Of a stretch of DNA of 8,405 bases, positions 1 to 7,448 are shown one piece after another; positions within the stretch are counted from its first letter, which is position 1; the number at the start of each line of letters is the position of its first letter. The translations under genes were made by a program, and so were the position numbers. The notes beneath the pieces are model-generated. The model did no database searches, was not told the DNA's origin, and was given only the letters and a program-made list of their open reading frames with translations. The DNA is from Deltaproteobacteria bacterium (GTDB lineage Bacteria; Desulfobacterota; Desulfobacteria; Desulfobacterales; C00003060), in the NCBI GenBank assembly GCA_019309815.1, contig JAFDFO010000095.1:1-8405 (forward strand), written 5' to 3'.

Positions 1-519
1 TATGACAAGGCCGGCAAACCGAATGTGATGACTGCTGCCTGGGGAGGAATCTGCTGTTCCAGTCCACCTTGCGTGGCCGTCTCTCTCAGGAAAGCCACCT
101 ATACTTACGGCAACATCATGGCGCACAAAGCTTTCACCATCAGCATCCCTTCTGAGCATTATGTCAAGGAAGCTGACTATTTCGGCATCGTTTCAGGTGA
201 GAAGGAGGACAAATTCGCTGCCTCCGGCCTCACACCTGTTAAGAGTGATCTGGTGGATGCCCCTTACGTCAAAGAATTTCCACTTGTTTTAGAGTGCAAG
301 GTTTTACATACTTTGGAGATAGGATTACACACCCAATTCGTAGGCGAAATCATGGACGTGAAAGCCGATGAAGCCGTGATTGGAAAGAAAGGGCTCCCTG
401 ATGTCGAAGAAGTAAAGCCTTTTTCATATGCCCCGGAGAGTCGGGGTTATTACAGGATTGGTTCGTTTCTTGGCAAGGCTTTTTCTATAGGAAGAGATCT
501 TCAGAGTGGCGTCTCATGA
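1..519 (+). CDS. flavin reductase family protein (flavoredoxin-like), 5'-truncated by the window edge
   Basis: The reading frame is open from base 1 (Tyr-Asp-Lys-Ala-Gly...) to TGA at 517-519, so the N-terminus lies outside the window. GTG at 25 and ATG at 28 sit inside the conserved first strand and are probably not the start. The 172 visible codons hold typical features of the flavin reductase-like FMN-binding split barrel: NVMTAAWGGICC followed by PPCVAVSLRKATYTYGNI near the start, then FTISIPSEHYVKEADYFG and SGEKEDKF, and later HTQFVGEIMDV. Family members are usually around 190 residues, so roughly 20 are missing. Such proteins bind FMN and pass electrons from a reduced pyridine nucleotide or redox protein; the Desulfovibrio protein flavoredoxin is the closest type I recall. 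The specific partner is unknown. A methyltransferase gene follows 25 bases after the stop, so the two are probably co-transcribed. Confidence 0.85.
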   Translation, partial: YDKAGKPNVMTAAWGGICCSSPPCVAVSLRKATYTYGNIMAHKAFTISIPSEHYVKEADYFGIVSGEKEDKFAASGLTPVKSDLVDAPYVKEFPLVLECKVLHTLEIGLHTQFVGEIMDVKADEAVIGKKGLPDVEEVKPFSYAPESRGYYRIGSFLGKAFSIGRDLQSGVS

Positions 520-534
520 GTCAATTCAAGAAAC

Positions 535-540
535 AGGAGG
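535..540 (+). promoter_or_regulatory. strong ribosome binding site AGGAGG for the O-methyltransferase
   Basis: A perfect AGGAGG lies 4 bases before GTG at 545 and 13 bases before ATG at 554. It lies downstream of an alternative in-frame GTG at 506, which has no comparable site and would overlap the preceding gene. The site therefore favours initiation at 545, with 554 as second choice. Confidence 0.6.
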
Positions 541-544
541 AAAC

Positions 545-1159
545 GTGTCAAACATGATTCCGAATCCGGAGGCGTATTTCAGGAAGCTCGTGCCCCCAAG
601 GGACGCATTGCTCGTGGCATTGGAAGAGGAAGCCAGGCAGGAAGGCATTCCTATCGTCGGGCCGGTCGTGGGTGAGCTCCTATTCATACTGGCCCGTGCT
701 ACTCAAGCCAGGCAGATCCTGGAATTGGGAACGGCCACAGGTTATTCCGGTATCTATCTGGCCAGAGCGTGTGACGTATTCGAGGGAAGGGTCGTCACCC
801 TGGAAAGGGATGGTGGGATGGCAAGAAGGGCTCAAGCAAATTTCGAAAAGGCAGGCTTGGAAAATCGGGTGGAGATCCTGGTAGGTGACGCCTTTGAAGA
901 AATGACGAAGATGCAAGGGCCCTTTGACCTTGCCTTCCTGGACATCGACAAGGAAAGCTACGCTGGGGCATTATCTCACTGCGAGCGGCTTCTCAAACCC
1001 GGCGGGCTTCTGGTTGCTGACAACGTCGCATTTCGGGGTGCAGACGAATTTAACCGGGTGGTATCCGCCCACTCACACTGGAGGGCGGTACATCTCCTTT
1101 CTCTCCTCCCCCAACATTCACCGGAAAAAGACGGTCTATGTCTGGCTGTCAGGGTGTAA
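545..1159 (+). CDS. class I SAM-dependent O-methyltransferase (catechol/caffeoyl-CoA OMT-like)
   Basis: A 204-residue protein, normal for the bacterial OMT 3 family. Numbered from GTG 545: the N-terminus NPEAYFRKLVPPRD (7-20) and GIPIVGPVVGELL (34-46) are typical of the family; the SAM-binding glycine loop is ELGTATGYS (60-68); E87 in TLER is placed to bind the SAM ribose; FLDID (131-135) supplies D133, and ADN (158-160) supplies D159/N160, the expected divalent-metal ligands. KPGG (151-154) precedes the last core strand. The inferred reaction is metal-dependent methyl transfer to a hydroxyl of a small, perhaps catechol-like, acceptor; the actual substrate cannot be read from sequence. GTG 545 was chosen for its AGGAGG at 535-540; ATG 554 also fits the family N-terminus. 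The gene lies between a flavin reductase and a dehydrogenase, so a shared redox-modification pathway is possible but unproven. Confidence 0.88.
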   Translation: MSNMIPNPEAYFRKLVPPRDALLVALEEEARQEGIPIVGPVVGELLFILARATQARQILELGTATGYSGIYLARACDVFEGRVVTLERDGGMARRAQANFEKAGLENRVEILVGDAFEEMTKMQGPFDLAFLDIDKESYAGALSHCERLLKPGGLLVADNVAFRGADEFNRVVSAHSHWRAVHLLSLLPQHSPEKDGLCLAVRV

Positions 1160-1224
1160 GTGACTATGTGTAGACTACACAGCGGCGCCAAAAAAGTCTG
1201 CAGAAGCAACAAAAGAGGAAACTG

Positions 1225-2052
1225 ATGGACGATTTCAAAGAGAAAGTTGCGATTGTGACCGGTGGAGCCTCAGGAATCGGAAAGGCGCTCTGCCAGGAGA
1301 TAGGTCGAAGAGGAGGGATGGTCGTTGTAGCCGACATCAACGCTGAAGGGGCACAAGAGGTTGCCTCAGCCATCACTTCGGGCGGGGGCCTGGCGACTCC
1401 GGCGCACCTGGACGTATCACAAGCAGACGAAGTCCAGGAACTCATTGATGAGACAGTCTCCAAACACAAGCGACTTAATTACATATTCAATAACGCGGGG
1501 ATCGGTGTGGCTGGAGAGATGCGTGACATGGACCTTGCGCTCTGGAGAGATATTGTGAACGTCAACCTCTGGGGAGTCATACACGGCACAACGAGCGCTT
1601 ACCAAGTCATGGTCAAACAGGGCTTCGGCCATATTGTCAACGTTGCTTCCATGGCCGGCCTCGTTCCGGTTCCCATGGAAACGGCTTATGCCACTACCAA
1701 GTATGGGGTGGTCGGCCTCTCTCTCTCACTGCGGGATGAGGCAAAGCAGCTCGGGGTTAAGGTGAGCGTCGTTTGTCCGGGATTTATTCGCACTGGCATC
1801 TACGACGCAGCGACCATGCTAAGGGTAAGTCAAGAAGACCTCGTCGCTCAGATACCCTTCAGACTGATTGATGCAACGCGGGCTGTACGGGTCATCCTGA
1901 AGGGCGTTTCTCGCAATGATGCGGTGATCACTATGCCTTTCTATGTCCGCATCTTCTGGTGGCTCTACAGACTCCACCCCGCCTTGTTATCTCACTGGTC
2001 TCGAAAAATAACGAAGGATTTTAGGATGTTACGCAAAACAACCGGGGATTAG
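1225..2052 (+). CDS. classical short-chain dehydrogenase/reductase (SDR), probably NAD(H)-dependent
   Basis: A 275-residue protein, usual length for classical SDRs. The Rossmann glycine motif is TGGASGIG (12-19), and D37 at the end of the second strand favours NAD over NADP. NNAG is at 89-92. The catalytic tetrad is intact: N114, S142, Y155, K159 (YATTK). PG at 185-186 follows strand 6. The C-terminal part is rich in aromatic and hydrophobic residues (FYVRIFWWLYRLHPALLSHW, 239-258) and ends in a basic tail, which may form a lipophilic substrate lid or a membrane contact rather than a full transmembrane helix. The start ATG 1225 has AAAGAGG at 1212-1218 with 6 bases spacing. It oxidises an alcohol or reduces a ketone on an unknown, possibly lipophilic, substrate. 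The gap to the upstream methyltransferase is 65 bases with no terminator visible, so co-transcription is plausible. Confidence 0.9.
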   Translation: MDDFKEKVAIVTGGASGIGKALCQEIGRRGGMVVVADINAEGAQEVASAITSGGGLATPAHLDVSQADEVQELIDETVSKHKRLNYIFNNAGIGVAGEMRDMDLALWRDIVNVNLWGVIHGTTSAYQVMVKQGFGHIVNVASMAGLVPVPMETAYATTKYGVVGLSLSLRDEAKQLGVKVSVVCPGFIRTGIYDAATMLRVSQEDLVAQIPFRLIDATRAVRVILKGVSRNDAVITMPFYVRIFWWLYRLHPALLSHWSRKITKDFRMLRKTTGD

Positions 2053-2190
2053 AGAAACGTTCAAACCTGGTTTTTTCAGGGCTGCTCATTTGCACGGAAA
2101 AGCCAAAAAACAGATGACTAAGGTTATCTCATGTGCTATGGATTTGTACCCAAAGTCCTTCGATAATAAGGAGTACCAAAAGTAGCAGTC

Positions 2191-3183
2191 ATGACAACAG
2201 GACGTATTGCCGGAACCGGCTCCACAACACCCAAGAGGATCCTGACGAATAAAGACCTCGAAGCAATCGTCGATACGACGGATGAATGGATCATACGTCG
2301 GACCGGTATCAAAGAACGCCGCATCTCCTCAAACGGTGAGAGCGAGAACACCTCGGATCTCGCCACCAGTGCCTCTATCAAGGCGTTGAAAATGGCGGGA
2401 ATCTCGCCCGAGACCCTTGATATGATCGTTATGGGCACGGTGACTCCGGATCGCCAATTTCCTTCAGCAGCCTGTCTCGTACAAGAGGCTCTCAAAGCCA
2501 GCAAGGCAGTTGCCTTTGATATCTCCGCCGGATGCTCGGGTTTTCTTTATGCCCTGTCGGTGGCCAATAACGCCATTGCCACGGGAAGCTGCAAGAACGC
2601 CTTGGTCATTGGGGCAGAACGACTTTCCTGCATCACGAACTGGGAAGACCGAAACACGTGTGTACTCCTGGGCGATGGTGCAGGTGCCGTGGTGCTCACC
2701 CCCACGACAAACAACGATGGCATCCTCTCAACGCAGCTGGAATCTGACGGAAGCTTTTGGGATCTGCTTTATAGCTCCAAGGAATTCTCCAAAGTACCTG
2801 AGATTCTCGACACGGTCGAACCAAAGCCTTTTTATGTCAAGATGGAAGGAAACAGGCTTTTCAAGAAAGCAGTCTCTTGCCTGGCCGACATCGCCGAGTC
2901 GGCCCTCGCCCACCACGGCCTTACAAGTGCAGACATCAAGCTCATGGTCCCCCATCAGGCCAACCTCAGGATCATCCGGGCCACAGCAGAGAAGCTCGCC
3001 ATACCCATGGAAAAGGTGTACACCAACATCGAGAAATACGGCAACACCTCATCGGCCTCTATCCCTATTGCCCTTGACGAGGCCAACCGGGAAGGCCTGC
3101 TGAAACCAGGTGACCGCGTGCTCTTGGTTACCTTTGGAGCGGGCCTCACGTGGGGAGCATCTGTGGTGAACTGGTCCATGTAG
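2191..3183 (+). CDS. fabH: beta-ketoacyl-[acyl-carrier-protein] synthase III (FabH family)
   Basis: A 330-residue complete FabH-type thiolase-fold enzyme. The Cys-His-Asn triad of KAS III is intact: C115 in SAGCSGF, H255 in VPHQAN, N285 in YGNTSSAS. Other family signatures are the DEWIIRRTGIKERR segment (31-44), LLGDGAGA (159-166), and the C-terminal GDRVLLVTFGAGLTWGA stretch. KAS III condenses an acyl-CoA primer (usually acetyl-CoA) with malonyl-ACP and starts type II fatty acid synthesis in the cytosol. No acyl carrier protein, fabD or plsX is adjacent, so this copy may be the housekeeping enzyme placed alone or may serve a special primer. The start is set by a TAA in frame at 2167-2169 and the lack of other start codons; the nearest purine-rich site (AAGGAG, 2168-2173) is 17 bases upstream, unusually far. 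The purine gene follows 96 bases later. Confidence 0.92.
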   Translation: MTTGRIAGTGSTTPKRILTNKDLEAIVDTTDEWIIRRTGIKERRISSNGESENTSDLATSASIKALKMAGISPETLDMIVMGTVTPDRQFPSAACLVQEALKASKAVAFDISAGCSGFLYALSVANNAIATGSCKNALVIGAERLSCITNWEDRNTCVLLGDGAGAVVLTPTTNNDGILSTQLESDGSFWDLLYSSKEFSKVPEILDTVEPKPFYVKMEGNRLFKKAVSCLADIAESALAHHGLTSADIKLMVPHQANLRIIRATAEKLAIPMEKVYTNIEKYGNTSSASIPIALDEANREGLLKPGDRVLLVTFGAGLTWGASVVNWSM

Positions 3184-3279
3184 TACGGCCTTTCCTATAA
3201 CCCGTTTTCCTGATAGACATTCCTTATGCCTGCCCGCTATTCCAAACCAGCCAACTCCTACAACACCCGAAGTCAAGCG

Positions 3280-6200
3280 ATGGCAGGCGGGCCTGCCCGT
3301 CTAGAAATCACCCTCAAACCCGATCTTTTTGATGCCGAAGGGGCCGCTATTTGCAGGAAAGCAACCGATTACTTCGGGCTGGCCATTGAGTCGGTTCGCA
3401 CGGTCTCTATCCTGACAATCGACAGCAACCTCACCCCGGATCAGCTTGAAGCTATCCGAACCGAGATCTTCACCAATCCCGTTGCACAAACGTCCTCTTA
3501 CAAACCGCTTACAGTCGATTTCGACTGGGTCCTGTGGGTGGGTTGTCGGCCGGGAGTGCGCGATAACCCTGGAAGCACGGCAGAAGAAGCCGTAGAAGAT
3601 CTGCTCCGCATCAAGTTGAAACCACACGAGGCGATCTACACTTCAAAACGGTATTGCCTGAAGGGCGACAGCCTCTCTTTTGACGATGCTGACCGCATCG
3701 CCAGGGAACTCCTGGCAAACGACCTCATCCAGGAGTGGAAAGTCTTTTCCAGAGAGGATTGGGATCCGGAAACAGGTGTGGGGATTATCATCCCGAAAGT
3801 TCGCCTTGACCACAAACCAACTGTTACTGTGATCCCCATCGACGGTGACGAGACCCTCATGCGCGTGAGTAAAGAGCGCGGTCTGGCACTCAACCCCAAC
3901 GATGTCCCTACAATTAGGGCCTACTTCCTCAGAGAGGATGTGCTTGCACAGCGCCAGGCCCTCGGTCTCTCAGCCCCCACAGATGTCGAACTGGAATACA
4001 TCTCTCAGGCGAGAAGCGATCACTGCAACCACAATACCTTCAAGGGTTTATTCCACTACAAAGACCTTGACACGGGTGAAACCCAGGTCGTGGACAACCT
4101 GTTTGAGACCTGTATCGAAGCCCCAACCCTTGCCATTCAAAAACAAAAGCCATGGGTCGTCTCAGTCCTCTGGGACAATGCGGGTGTCGGGCAATTCAAT
4201 GATGACTACCACTACGTGATCACTGGCGAAACCCACAACTCCCCGTCCAACATGGAGGCATACGGCGGTGCCATCACCGGGATTGTCGGCGTCTACCGCG
4301 ATCCCATGGGAACAGGCAAGGGTTCAAAGTTGGTCATGGGGATGTATGGATACTGCGTGGGGCCGCGGGATTACCAGGGGGGGCTCAAACCCCATCTTCA
4401 TCCTAGACGGCTCCTGGATGGCGTGATCGAAGGGGTGCGCGACGGTGGAAATAAGAGCGGCATCCCCACGCCGTATGGACATGTCTTGTTTCACGAGGGA
4501 TACATAGGCAAGTGCCTGGTCTTTGTCACGGCTATCGGCCTGATGCCTTCCAGTATCAAAGGGGAACCTACTGAGCAGAAGACCACCTCGCCTGGTGATC
4601 TGATTGTCATGTGCGGCGGCCGTGTGGGGAAAGACGGTATTCACGGCGTGACCGCTTCGTCTGAAAGCTTTTCTCCGCATACGCCTGCAGGACATGTCCA
4701 GATCGGCGACCCTTATACGCAGAAGAAGATGCACGACTTTCTGCTGGAAACGCGTGATCAGGGACTCATTGCCTTCCTCACGGACAACGGCGGGGGCGGG
4801 CTTTCCTCGTCCGTTGGGGAGTCAGCCTGCTTCAGCAACGGGTGCATTGTTGAACTCGAGAAGGTCCCCCTGAAATACGAAGGCTTGGACCAGTGGGAAA
4901 TCTGGGTTTCCGAATCCCAGGAACGCATGACGGTTGCCGTCAAGCCGGAACACTGGGAGCAATTTGCCGCCCTTTCCAGAAAACATGCGGTGGAAAGTAC
5001 CGTGATCGGTCGTTACACGGATTCGGGCAAACTCCAAATCACCTATGACGGCGAAACCTGCGCCAGCGTTGACATTGATTTCATGATATCACATTTTCCG
5101 CAGTGGACCTTTGACGCCGAATGGACCCCTCCCGAAAAACGAGGACTTTTAGAACCCGAGCTTGCTGAGTTGGACGATGGTTCAACTTTACTCCTCGACA
5201 TCCTCGCCAGGCCTAACATCTGTTCGAGAGAGTGGATAATCCGCCAGTACGACCATGAAGTACAGGGGACAAGCGTCATCAAACCTCTTGTTGGAAAGGG
5301 TCGCGACGTGAATAGTGATGCAGTTGCGATCCGCCCGGTGCTCGAATCGGTGCAGGGATTAGCCGCGACGCAGGCTTTGTTGCCTGCCTATTCTCAGATC
5401 GATACCTACCACATGGTCGCCTGCACCATTGACGAAGCAGTTCGGCGCGTGGTTGCCGTGGGTGGGGATCCCGAGCGCATTGGAGGGGTGGATAATTTCT
5501 GCTGGCCCACTATACAATACGACCCCGTCGAAAACCCGGACGGCAAATACAAGGCTGCACAACTGGTCCGAGCAAACTGGGCCTTGAGAGATGTCTGCAC
5601 GGCCTATGGGATTCCGCTCCTTTCAGGGAAAGACAGCATGTACGTAGACGGTCATCTCAAGGGCCCAGACGGCAAGACTCACAAGGTCTCAGCACTGCCC
5701 ACACTCCAGTTTTCCTGCACCAGCGTCATTCCGAACATCACCCGCTGTGTAACTATGGACTGCAAGGTTGCCGGAGACCTTGTCTATGTGCTTGGTGAAA
5801 CCAGAAATGAGCTCGGAGCTTCTGAGTGCTACGAGCACTTTGGTCATGTCGGTCTTCATGTGCCTGAGCTCCAACCGGAGTCTTCGATGAAACTTTACCA
5901 GACTTTGAACCAGGCCATACAGGAGGAGCTGGTCGCATCATGTCACGGTATATATCGCGGAGGATTGGGGGTGCATCTGGCACTCGTGGCTATGGCAGGC
6001 GGCCTGGGCATGGACATTGATCTGTCTGTAGTTCCCCGAAACGAGGTGGAGCAAGACCACGTGGCCCTCTATTCAGAGTCTCCTGGCCGATTTATTGTGA
6101 CCATAAACCCAGAACATCGTAAGGCTTTTGAGGCTCTTTTCAAAACGTTGCCCCATGCCTGTGTTGGGATGGTCTCAAATGGAACGGACTTTGTCGTTAA

Positions 6201-6282
6201 CGGCCTGGAAGGCAACCCGGTCATCCGCGTCCCTGTATCAGAATTGAAGGCAGCCTGGAAAAGACCTTTTGGAAATCTATAG
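3280..6282 (+). CDS. purL: phosphoribosylformylglycinamidine (FGAM) synthase, synthetase subunit, with N-terminal PurS-like tandem
   Basis: Synthetase part of FGAM synthase, the ATP-dependent fourth step of de novo purine synthesis: FGAR + ATP + ammonia (from PurQ glutaminase) gives FGAM. About 1000 residues from ATG 3280. Residues 7-74 and 80-157 each look like a PurS unit (LKPDLFD and CRPGVRDN openings), so the PurS dimer appears fused in tandem. The core follows: SQARSDHCNHN with catalytic-region H248; the ATP/metal motif GETHNSPSNMEAYGG (E317, H319) and GTGKGSKL; DNGGGGLSSSVGESA from D502; and GKDSM (K784, D785) in the second half, with the late GVHLALVAMAGGLGMDIDLS segment. It lacks the glutaminase domain that ends E. 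coli PurL; that role is taken by purQ 119 bases downstream. ATG 3226 would add 18 unconserved residues with no Shine-Dalgarno; ATG 3280 has only a weak GAAG and was chosen because the family N-terminus begins close to it. Confidence 0.93.
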   Translation: MAGGPARLEITLKPDLFDAEGAAICRKATDYFGLAIESVRTVSILTIDSNLTPDQLEAIRTEIFTNPVAQTSSYKPLTVDFDWVLWVGCRPGVRDNPGSTAEEAVEDLLRIKLKPHEAIYTSKRYCLKGDSLSFDDADRIARELLANDLIQEWKVFSREDWDPETGVGIIIPKVRLDHKPTVTVIPIDGDETLMRVSKERGLALNPNDVPTIRAYFLREDVLAQRQALGLSAPTDVELEYISQARSDHCNHNTFKGLFHYKDLDTGETQVVDNLFETCIEAPTLAIQKQKPWVVSVLWDNAGVGQFNDDYHYVITGETHNSPSNMEAYGGAITGIVGVYRDPMGTGKGSKLVMGMYGYCVGPRDYQGGLKPHLHPRRLLDGVIEGVRDGGNKSGIPTPYGHVLFHEGYIGKCLVFVTAIGLMPSSIKGEPTEQKTTSPGDLIVMCGGRVGKDGIHGVTASSESFSPHTPAGHVQIGDPYTQKKMHDFLLETRDQGLIAFLTDNGGGGLSSSVGESACFSNGCIVELEKVPLKYEGLDQWEIWVSESQERMTVAVKPEHWEQFAALSRKHAVESTVIGRYTDSGKLQITYDGETCASVDIDFMISHFPQWTFDAEWTPPEKRGLLEPELAELDDGSTLLLDILARPNICSREWIIRQYDHEVQGTSVIKPLVGKGRDVNSDAVAIRPVLESVQGLAATQALLPAYSQIDTYHMVACTIDEAVRRVVAVGGDPERIGGVDNFCWPTIQYDPVENPDGKYKAAQLVRANWALRDVCTAYGIPLLSGKDSMYVDGHLKGPDGKTHKVSALPTLQFSCTSVIPNITRCVTMDCKVAGDLVYVLGETRNELGASECYEHFGHVGLHVPELQPESSMKLYQTLNQAIQEELVASCHGIYRGGLGVHLALVAMAGGLGMDIDLSVVPRNEVEQDHVALYSESPGRFIVTINPEHRKAFEALFKTLPHACVGMVSNGTDFVVNGLEGNPVIRVPVSELKAAWKRPFGNL

Positions 6283-6289
6283 TTTATGT

Positions 6290-6375
6290 TGGAGTAATGG
6301 AGTGATGGAATTATGAAGCATTGCAGCATTCATAGAGAATCCCAATACTCCAGTACTCCAGTACTCCAATACTCC
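6290..6375 (+). repeat. imperfect inverted repeat made of 8-base tandem units between purL and purQ
   Basis: The left arm (6290-6329) reads as successive octamers TGGAGTAA, TGGAGTGA, TGGAATTA, TGAAGCAT, TGCAGCAT. The right arm (6343-6374) is four near-identical octamers CAATACTC, CAGTACTC, CAGTACTC, CAATACTC. The reverse complement of the right arm aligns with the left arm with scattered mismatches, so the RNA could fold as a long irregular hairpin within the purL-purQ transcript. There is no T-run after it, so it does not look like a full terminator. It may be a dispersed intergenic (REP/MITE-like) repeat; I recall similar TGGAGTA-rich elements in sulfate-reducer genomes but cannot verify this. 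Confidence 0.75.
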
Positions 6376-6401
6376 GTCAACGGAACTGGAAGACTTGCCT
6401 A

Positions 6402-7250
6402 ATGTCAGAGAGAGCCCATAGCAAGGCAGTACATGTTCTTGTCCTTACCGGTTTTGGTCTGAACTGTGACTACGAGACAGCATACGCTTTTGAACTGGCC
6501 GGCGCGGTAGCGACCCGGGTGCATATCAATTCCCTCATCTCGGGAGAACACGCCCTCAAAGACTATGACATCCTTGTGTTTGATGGGGGTTTTAGTTGGG
6601 GGGATGATCACGGCGCCGGCGTGCTTGAGGCGGTGCGCATGAAATCGAACTTGGGTCCGGCGATTCTTGAATTCATAGATGCAGGGAAACTTGTCTTGGG
6701 AATCTGTAACGGATTTCAAGCCCTGGTGAACCTGGGACTTCTTCCCGGTTTTGACGGGAATTATGAGACGAGGCAGGTTGCTCTCACATGCAACGACTGC
6801 GGAAGTTTCAGAGACGACTGGGTGGCGCTCCTGAGCAATCCCGATTCCCCCTGTGTGTTCACCAAGGGGATAACCCAAATAGAGCTTCCCATACGACACG
6901 GAGAGGGGAAGCTCTATGCCCCCCCTGAAGTAATAAATCAGTTAGCCAACAACGGACAGGTTGTTTTGCAGTATTCCACACCTAACGGGGAGCTGGCAGA
7001 AGGGCGGTTTCCGCTCAACCCCAATGGCTCAGTCCATGACATTGCCGGGATATGTGATCCAACGGGCCGTGTTTTTGGTTTGATGCCCCACCCGGAAGCT
7101 TTTAACCACTGGACCAACCACCCTGACTGGACACGCAGGAAGGAGTCCATGAAACGGCGGGGTGAACCAACCTCTTCTGACCTGACGCCGGGCGTCCAGA
7201 TTCTGAAGAACGGGGTTGATTACATGAAACAGAACGCACCGGCAATCTAA
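6402..7250 (+). CDS. purQ: FGAM synthase glutaminase subunit PurQ
   Basis: A 282-residue class I (triad) glutamine amidotransferase that hydrolyses glutamine and hands ammonia to PurL. The nucleophile is C102 in LGICNGFQALVNLGLLPG; H230 and E232 in GLMPHPEAF complete the triad. DGGFSWGDDHGAG (61-73) is the oxyanion-region motif typical of PurQ, and TGFGLNCDYETAYAFELAGA at 16-35 is the usual first strand-helix region. The length, longer than the roughly 225-residue Bacillus PurQ, resembles the glutaminase domain at the C-terminus of the long E. coli PurL, as if that fused enzyme were split at its domain border. The start ATG 6402 has GGAAG at 6388-6392, 9 bases upstream. Co-transcription with purL is expected, although a structured repeat lies between the two genes and could affect relative output. 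Confidence 0.95.
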   Translation: MSERAHSKAVHVLVLTGFGLNCDYETAYAFELAGAVATRVHINSLISGEHALKDYDILVFDGGFSWGDDHGAGVLEAVRMKSNLGPAILEFIDAGKLVLGICNGFQALVNLGLLPGFDGNYETRQVALTCNDCGSFRDDWVALLSNPDSPCVFTKGITQIELPIRHGEGKLYAPPEVINQLANNGQVVLQYSTPNGELAEGRFPLNPNGSVHDIAGICDPTGRVFGLMPHPEAFNHWTNHPDWTRRKESMKRRGEPTSSDLTPGVQILKNGVDYMKQNAPAI

Positions 7251-7266
7251 GGGGTCTATTGTAGGA

Positions 7267-7285
7267 CATTCCGGGGATAGGAATG
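7267..7285 (+). other. small perfect hairpin downstream of purQ
   Basis: CATTCC (7267-7272) and GGAATG (7280-7285) form a 6-bp stem with the 7-base loop GGGGATA, 16 bases after the purQ stop. No T-run follows, so it is not a standard rho-independent terminator; it might act as an mRNA 3' structure or be chance. Confidence 0.3.
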
Positions 7286-7392
7286 CGACAAGCTATTTCC
7301 ACCTTTCTCCTTGACCGTAAGCACAAGCCCCTCTGAACTCGGAGTACAAAGAAGCAAGTTGTCATAGGCTAAGGATCAAAACATTGATGGAA

Positions 7393-7428
7393 GCGAAGCA
7401 CGGAGAACCGTCTTTTTCGTGCTTTTGC
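7393..7428 (+). promoter_or_regulatory. overlapping hairpins in the leader of the 116-aa protein gene
   Basis: AAGCACG (7396-7402) can pair with CGTGCTT (7418-7424), extendable with GC at 7393-7394 and 7427-7428. A competing small stem ACGG/CCGT (7400-7403 with 7408-7411, loop AGAA) is followed by CTTTTT and resembles a weak terminator. The two folds share bases 7400-7402 and exclude each other. The structure ends 7 bases before the GGAGG of the next gene, so it could influence its transcription or translation. This is inference from pairing only. Confidence 0.3.
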
Positions 7429-7448
7429 ACCTAATGGAGGATTGAATC

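Noticed and set aside
506..544. Longer methyltransferase start at GTG 506, overlapping the flavin reductase gene by 14 bases
   Set aside because: The strong AGGAGG lies downstream of it at 535-540, and the 13 extra residues do not fit the family N-terminus.
2060..2110. Possible terminator after the SDR gene (CCTG...CAGG around a T-rich loop)
   Set aside because: The stem has only 4 bp and the T-run lies in the loop instead of after the stem.
2510..3103. 197-codon open frame on the + strand inside fabH
   Set aside because: It is a different frame of a clear FabH gene, with low-complexity Ser/Pro/Arg-rich translation typical of a shifted frame.
6343..6375. CRISPR-like array
   Set aside because: Four 8-base units are directly adjacent with no spacers, so this is a simple tandem repeat.
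6405..6899. 164-codon open frame on the - strand opposite purQ
   Set aside because: It lies fully antisense to a gene with an intact catalytic triad, and its translation resembles no protein family; it is a shadow of purQ codon use.
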